In this document: piece by piece, positions 59,030 through 64,000 of the stretch | How positions within the stretch are numbered: the first letter of the stretch is position 1 | Layout: each line of letters starts with the position of its first letter | From: Prevotella sp. khp7 | GTDB lineage: Bacteria > Bacteroidota > Bacteroidia > Bacteroidales > Bacteroidaceae | Direction of reading: 5' to 3' | Length of the DNA: 64,000 nt | Assembly: GCF_900109055.1 (NCBI RefSeq) | Contig: NZ_FOIV01000002.1 | Coordinates: forward strand, 744,001-808,000 | Notes under the pieces: model-generated | Told to the model about the DNA's origin: nothing | Databases searched by the model: none | The model's input: the letters and a program-made list of their open reading frames with translations, nothing else | Program-made: the position numbers and the translations under genes

Positions 59030-62000
59030 ATGATAAAGAATAGGTTAGTTGTATTCATACAGTTGGTTTTGTTAGTTGCCGAGGCAGGTGCGCAGTCTAT
59101 TTGGGACGGCGCGCACCTGGCCCAGGTAAAATCCTGCCTGGAGCAGCCGGCCTATGCTACGGCATATCACCAGCTGATAGCCGATGCCGATACACTCATG
59201 CGTACTTTACCGGTATCTGTGATGATGAAGGAGAAAACGGCCGTTAGCGGCAGTAAGCACGACTATCTCAGCTTGTCGCGTTATTACTGGCCCGATCCTT
59301 CTGAACCCGATGGCCTGCCATATATAGTACGTGATGGGGTGTCGAATCCCGAACTGGAGAAATACGATCGTCCCCGATTGGCCGAAATGGCTCGTCGTGT
59401 AACAACTCTCTCTCTGGCTTGGTACTTCAGTAACAATGAGTGCTATGCCCAGAAAGCTGTTGAGCAGTTGCGGGTATGGTTCCTGAATTGCGATACCCGT
59501 ATGAATCCCAACCTGAACTATGCCCAAACCATTCCCGGTAAATTTGGTGGCAAAGGGCGTTGTTATGGGGTTATTGATGGTTACTCATTTGTCGAGATGC
59601 TTGATGCTGTACAGTTGTTAGAGCAGTCAAAGGCATTTACAGCTAAGGATGCAAAAGGCTTAAAGCATTGGTTCTCTCAATTCTTACAGTGGATTCTTAC
59701 CAGCGAGCAGGGGATAGAAGAAAGTCAGCAACTCAATAACCATTCAACTGCACACGATGCGCAAGTTATGGCTTATGCCAAATACGTAGGTAACCAGCAG
59801 GTCCTTAACCAGTACCTGAGCGCGTTTTATCAAAAACGGATGCAGGCGCAGATAGAACCTGATGGTAGGCAACCGCGTGAACTGCGTCGAACTTTAGCCT
59901 TTGGCTATTCGCAATATAACCTGAGTCATATCATCGATGTGTTTCAGATAGCAAGAGCGGTTGGATACAAATTCCAGCCCGAGGCGCATCAGTTGTTGGA
60001 GAATGCTACCAATTACCTGGCTCAGTATCTGGGTAAGAAGGTTGAGGCATGGCCTTATCAACAGATAGGCGAGTGGGACTACAAACAGCAGCTGTTAGCA
60101 CACGATTTGTACCGTCTTTGGTTGTTGATCCCAGAGCGTACTGATTATCAGCAGTTGGCCTGTCGTCATATCGTGAAACGTTTTTCCGACCGCTTTTTCC
60201 TGTTGTATTACAAGCCCTGTCAGATTGATCAGGCTTTTGCCGCTGCCGATACGCAGTTGCGCTATTTGTTACAGAATACCGAACAAGCTCGCAAGATAGC
60301 GAAGGATAAGTCGAAGATCATGCCTCGCTGCTTGGAGAAAGATGGATCGCTGCGTTTGGTAGGCATGTACGATTGGTGTTCAGGCTTTTTCCCAGGTTCT
60401 CTTTGGCAGATGTATGAGTATTCACATGATGCTTTTTGGCGAGAGCAGGCAGTGTCGAATACTTGGAAGATAGAAGAGGTGAAGTATCATAAAGGAACAC
60501 ACGATCTGGGCTTTATGATGTATAACTCGTTCGGACAGGCTTACCGACTTACTGGCGAGCAGTCGTATCGTGATGTCGTCGTCCAGTCGGCTAAGACCCT
60601 TGCAACCCGATTCAACGAGCAGGTAGGCTGTATTCGTAGTTGGAGTTGGGGTACACCAGACCGTTGGCAGTTTGCAGTGATTATTGATAACATGATTAAT
60701 CTCGAACTGCTGTTCGAAGCCTCAAGACTCACTAACGATAAGCGCTATTACCAGATGGCTGTGAGCCATGCTAATACGACGATGGCTCATCATTTTCGCG
60801 AGGATGGTTCATCTTATCATGTGGTAGATTACAATCCTGAAAACGGTAAAGTGATCAAGCGCATCACCCATCAGGGTTTGTTCGATGAGTCGGTATGGAG
60901 CCGCGGACAGGCATGGGGCTTGTATGGCTTTACCATGTGTTACCGTTATACCCACGATGAGGCATATCTGCGCCAAGCTCAGAAGATTGCGAAATTCTTT
61001 TTCTCGCAACAAAATATGCCTGCAGATTTAATCCCTTATTGGGATATGCGCGATCCGAATATCCCTGATGCACCACGTGATGCATCGGCGGCAGCCGTAT
61101 TTGCTTCTGGATTATTTGAACTCGCCACTTATTCCGATACCGTGTTGGCTAAAGAGTACAGGCGGATAGCTAATCATATCATCTCGTCTTTGGTGTCAGG
61201 ATATCAGCCTGCACCCCGAACCATGCGGGGATTCCTTCTCGATCATTCAACAGGTAACTATCCGGCCCAAGATGAGATTGATGTGCCTATTAACTATGCT
61301 GACTATTATTACCTGGAGGCATTGCGTCGGTCAATAACACTTGCTGACGATAGAATAGAGGATCTTGCTGCTCCACAAAAGAGAATTTTGGTGTTGGCAG
61401 AACGTGGAGGAGTGCATGAGCCTTTTACTGCTCGAGCTCTTCAATGGCTTCAGGACAATAAAGACCGTTTTAGTTTGGATTTAACTATCTGTACTTCGGC
61501 AAAAGAATTGAAGGCTGGTGAGTTGGATACTTATAATCTTGTGTTGCAATTAAATCATCCACCTTATGAGTGGAGTGAGGTCGCGCAGAAAGAATTCCAT
61601 GAATATATTGAGAGAGGGCATGGTGGCTATATTGGTTTTCACCATGCCACCCTTTTGGGGGAATTTGACGGCTATCCTATGTGGTCATGGTTCTCAGACT
61701 TTATGGGTAGGATTCGATATAAGAATTATATTGCAGAGGAGTCTGATGGTAAGGTTGTGGTTGAAGACATACGTCATCCTGTGATGCAGGGTGTCCCTGA
61801 TTCATTTGTTATTGAAGATGATGAATGGTATACTTATGATCAGTCTCCTCGTCGGAATGTACAAGTGTTGGCTCATGTAGACGAGGCTAGCTATACGATA
61901 GATACAAACGTAAAGATGGGGGACCATCCTGTGGTCTGGAGTAATCCTTATGTGGCTGCCCGTAATGTATATTTTCAGTTCGGACATAGTGCAACACTTT

Positions 62001-62803
62001 GGGATAATCCTGTGTTTGTAAGATTAGTTGAAAATGCTATTAGATGGGCGGTGGAAGAACTTCATGAGGCTTATCCTGCCAGTTATGCTTCTGCACCACG
62101 TTTCAAGGCCTTGGTTTATTGGAATCCTTTGGCTGAAGAGGCTCATGTACAGTTTGATCGTCAAGCCATGGCTTTTTTTCAAAAGCTGACCTATGGTAAT
62201 GGATGGATAATGGAACAGACAACATCATTGGCAGATTATCCCTATGATAGATTAAAGGGATATGATGTGATTATCAGTTTGAATGCAATGCCGCATGTAG
62301 AGGTAGAGCGACGTGCTTTTGAATTGTACATGGAGAATGGTGGAGGCTGGATGGGATTTCATGCCTCGGCCTATAATGATAAGAACACACATTGGCCTTG
62401 GTTTAACCGATTCTTAGGGTGTGGCGTTTTTTATTGTAATAATTGGCCGCCACAGCCTGTGCTGGTGGAAAGGAATATCCTGCAACATCCTGTTACAAAG
62501 TCAATTCCGCATGAGTTCGTGGCTCCGTCCAGCGAATTCTATCAGTGGAATCCGTCACCACGGAATAATTCTGATGTTGATGTCTTACTGAGTATTTCGC
62601 AGAAGATGTATCCTTTTGGTTTGAAGGATGTGGTGAAGTTTGGTGATTTTCCACTCGTTTGGACTAATAAAAAATATCGAATGATATATCTTAATATGGG
62701 ACATGGTAATGAGGGGTTCATGGACACCACTCAGCAGTTGTTGTTCATTAATGCCCTTCGTTGGATAGTCAGTTGCAATCCAAATGGAAATCCTCTTAAT
62801 TAA
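59030..62803 (+). CDS. Four-domain secreted enzyme: alginate-lyase-family domain, GH88, ThuA-like, ThuA-like
   Basis: 1257 residues from the ATG at 59030. A TTG at 59021 is a weaker start. Signal peptide MIKNRLVVFIQLVLLVAEAGA. About 25-405: alginate-lyase fold (PL5/PL38 group) with HDYLSLSRYYWPDP, NNHSTAHDAQ and FGYSQYNLSH. About 425-770: GH88 unsaturated uronyl hydrolase with YDWCSGFFPGSLW, GTHDLGFM, IIDNMINLELL and WSRGQAWGLYG. About 784-1013 and 1024-1257: two ThuA-like domains, with GGYIGFHHATLLGEF and GGWMGFHASAYND, each with the conserved His and downstream Trp. A lyase leaves an unsaturated uronate, which a GH88 enzyme removes, so the first two domains form a logical pair. ThuA-like proteins are linked to 3-keto-sugar steps. 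That role here is inference. Confidence 0.88.
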   Translation: MIKNRLVVFIQLVLLVAEAGAQSIWDGAHLAQVKSCLEQPAYATAYHQLIADADTLMRTLPVSVMMKEKTAVSGSKHDYLSLSRYYWPDPSEPDGLPYIVRDGVSNPELEKYDRPRLAEMARRVTTLSLAWYFSNNECYAQKAVEQLRVWFLNCDTRMNPNLNYAQTIPGKFGGKGRCYGVIDGYSFVEMLDAVQLLEQSKAFTAKDAKGLKHWFSQFLQWILTSEQGIEESQQLNNHSTAHDAQVMAYAKYVGNQQVLNQYLSAFYQKRMQAQIEPDGRQPRELRRTLAFGYSQYNLSHIIDVFQIARAVGYKFQPEAHQLLENATNYLAQYLGKKVEAWPYQQIGEWDYKQQLLAHDLYRLWLLIPERTDYQQLACRHIVKRFSDRFFLLYYKPCQIDQAFAAADTQLRYLLQNTEQARKIAKDKSKIMPRCLEKDGSLRLVGMYDWCSGFFPGSLWQMYEYSHDAFWREQAVSNTWKIEEVKYHKGTHDLGFMMYNSFGQAYRLTGEQSYRDVVVQSAKTLATRFNEQVGCIRSWSWGTPDRWQFAVIIDNMINLELLFEASRLTNDKRYYQMAVSHANTTMAHHFREDGSSYHVVDYNPENGKVIKRITHQGLFDESVWSRGQAWGLYGFTMCYRYTHDEAYLRQAQKIAKFFFSQQNMPADLIPYWDMRDPNIPDAPRDASAAAVFASGLFELATYSDTVLAKEYRRIANHIISSLVSGYQPAPRTMRGFLLDHSTGNYPAQDEIDVPINYADYYYLEALRRSITLADDRIEDLAAPQKRILVLAERGGVHEPFTARALQWLQDNKDRFSLDLTICTSAKELKAGELDTYNLVLQLNHPPYEWSEVAQKEFHEYIERGHGGYIGFHHATLLGEFDGYPMWSWFSDFMGRIRYKNYIAEESDGKVVVEDIRHPVMQGVPDSFVIEDDEWYTYDQSPRRNVQVLAHVDEASYTIDTNVKMGDHPVVWSNPYVAARNVYFQFGHSATLWDNPVFVRLVENAIRWAVEELHEAYPASYASAPRFKALVYWNPLAEEAHVQFDRQAMAFFQKLTYGNGWIMEQTTSLADYPYDRLKGYDVIISLNAMPHVEVERRAFELYMENGGGWMGFHASAYNDKNTHWPWFNRFLGCGVFYCNNWPPQPVLVERNILQHPVTKSIPHEFVAPSSEFYQWNPSPRNNSDVDVLLSISQKMYPFGLKDVVKFGDFPLVWTNKKYRMIYLNMGHGNEGFMDTTQQLLFINALRWIVSCNPNGNPLN

Positions 62804-62828
62804 TATTTTTATTAACTAAAACCGTTTT

Positions 62829-64000
62829 ATGAAACAAAACAAATTATCAATGATCGGCATGCGGCTGTTATTGTTTTGCTGCATGTGGCTACTGTCTGAG
62901 ACATGTGTCTGGGCACAAAGTACCATTACTGTCAAGGGAATGGTGTTAGATGCTGTTACATGTGAACCTATGGTTGGTGTGAGTGTGGTAGAACAAGGTA
63001 CTTCGAATGGTGTAGTTACCGATCTCGAAGGACACTTTACGCTTAACTATGTAAAGCCTGAAGCTATGATACGTTTTTCGTATGTAGGTTATATGGAAAA
63101 AATATTATCTTTGGATAAGGCTAATGGTACTATTATGATGCGTGAGGATGACAAAACACTAAGCGAGGTAGTTGTCGTGGGTTTTGGAATACAGAAGAAA
63201 GTGAATTTGACAGGTTCTGTGGCCACAGCTTCTGCGAAAGACATCGAGACTCATCCCGTTAGTAGTGCTGTGCTAGCTTTGCAGGGTGTTGTGCCTGGAC
63301 TGAATATCATGAATGCAGGTCATGGTGGTGAGTTGAATGCAACCAAGACCATAAATATCCGTGGTAATGGCTCTGTTGGTAAGGATGCCAACGGTAACGA
63401 TTATGCTAGTGGCTCGCCACTGATTCTTATCGATGGTATGGAGGGGGACCTAAACACCATCAATCCACAGGATATTGAGAATATTTCTGTATTGAAGGAT
63501 GCTGCCGCATCGAGTATTTATGGATCGAGAGCACCTTTTGGCGTCATTCTTGTCACAACCAAAAGTGGAAAAAGTGGACGAGCTGTCATCAATTACAACA
63601 ATAGTTTTCGCTTTAATACGCCAGTAAAGATGCCTGAGATGATGAATTCATGGGAGTGGATTAACTATTTTGATCAGGCCCAGTTTAACAAAAACAGTCA
63701 GCATTTATATATTGGTAGTGCCAAACTGCCCGATCTGGCTGAGCGTATTTATGAGACCTGTTATGGTAACCCCGCAGAACCAAACACACAGGTTATTGCC
63801 GATACCAATGGAAAATGGCTGTACGATTATCCTTGGGGAAATGTTGACTGGCTACAAGAATACTATAAGAAATGGTCTGGAGCTCAGGAACACAATGTAA
63901 GTGTGAGTGGCGGAAACGATAATATGAGTTATTATGTAAGTGGCAATTTCTTGGGACAGACTGGTTTTATGCGTTATGGTACAGACAGCAATGAACGCTA
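62829..64000 (+). CDS. Second SusC/RagA-family TonB-linked transporter (3' end cut off)
   Basis: The frame is open from ATG 62829 to the right edge (390 residues). Signal peptide with CVWAQ, a carboxypeptidase-D regulatory-like domain (VKGMVLDAVTCEPMVGVSVVEQG), EVVVVGFGIQKK and the plug domain (ENISVLKDAAASSIYGSRAPFGV) are clear. The signal, first domain and TonB region match the first SusC closely, while the plug and barrel start differ. A following susD is expected beyond the edge. Confidence 0.93.
   Translation, partial: MKQNKLSMIGMRLLLFCCMWLLSETCVWAQSTITVKGMVLDAVTCEPMVGVSVVEQGTSNGVVTDLEGHFTLNYVKPEAMIRFSYVGYMEKILSLDKANGTIMMREDDKTLSEVVVVGFGIQKKVNLTGSVATASAKDIETHPVSSAVLALQGVVPGLNIMNAGHGGELNATKTINIRGNGSVGKDANGNDYASGSPLILIDGMEGDLNTINPQDIENISVLKDAAASSIYGSRAPFGVILVTTKSGKSGRAVINYNNSFRFNTPVKMPEMMNSWEWINYFDQAQFNKNSQHLYIGSAKLPDLAERIYETCYGNPAEPNTQVIADTNGKWLYDYPWGNVDWLQEYYKKWSGAQEHNVSVSGGNDNMSYYVSGNFLGQTGFMRYGTDSNER

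Noticed and set aside
1..64000. CRISPR arrays, tRNA or rRNA genes, insertion sequences, phage genes
   Set aside because: No regularly spaced repeats, cloverleaf-like segments, transposase motifs or phage proteins were seen on reading the gaps and frames.

Overview
The window looks like chromosomal DNA from a Prevotella-type member of the Bacteroidota. The evidence is a SusC/SusD polysaccharide-utilisation locus, several Bacteroidota-type families (DUF4292, DUF4294, type II glutaminyl cyclase, tandem deoxynucleoside kinases) and a promoter pattern of TTTG, about 20 bases, then TAnnTTTG, found before at least ten genes. No rRNA, tRNA, CRISPR array, insertion sequence or phage gene was seen. Genes are densely packed, with many 1-4 base start/stop overlaps and a few convergent overlaps.

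Layout. 3-10326 holds core metabolism: a cut-off HlyIII-family membrane protein, a CoA-transferase, cysS, a secreted cysteine protease on the minus strand, then two deoxynucleoside kinases, a U32 peptidase-like protein, a SufE protein and the anaerobic ribonucleotide reductase pair nrdD/nrdG. 10311-16395 holds a phytase-like histidine phosphatase, a conserved unknown gene, rpoN, a PAP2-like membrane protein, purE and ispG. 16797-23378 holds a sirtuin, three consecutive FKBP isomerases, and an operon of an Lrp-type regulator, a PuuD-M19 dipeptidase fusion and a glutaminyl cyclase. 23421-26165 holds a DUF4294 protein and a secreted helix-hairpin-helix protein.

26168-37571 is an envelope island. 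A CobD-like PLP enzyme, a LicC-like nucleotidyltransferase, two LicD proteins and a sugar-kinase-like protein form a tight plus-strand cluster. They are flanked by glycosyltransferases, a GtrA protein, an LpxL-type acyltransferase, an LtaS-type phosphotransferase and an MsbA-type ABC exporter. I infer that the cluster makes, activates and transfers a phosphorylated small alcohol onto a surface glycan. miaB heads the minus-strand operon. 39084-50509 is mostly housekeeping: a PreA-like protein, dgt, dut, a TPR protein, DUF4292, an EnvC-like LytM protein, an M20 deacetylase, a short ComEC and an AEC transporter.

50547 to the right edge is a polysaccharide-utilisation locus. It has a propeller sensor with a LuxR-type DNA-binding end and no kinase, then divergent SusC, SusD, a surface lipoprotein, one giant secreted protein joining an alginate-lyase-family domain, a GH88 unsaturated uronyl hydrolase and two ThuA-like domains, and the start of a second SusC. 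A uronic-acid-containing polymer is the likely target. The four-domain enzyme is the most striking item here, followed by the CobD/LicC/LicD cluster.
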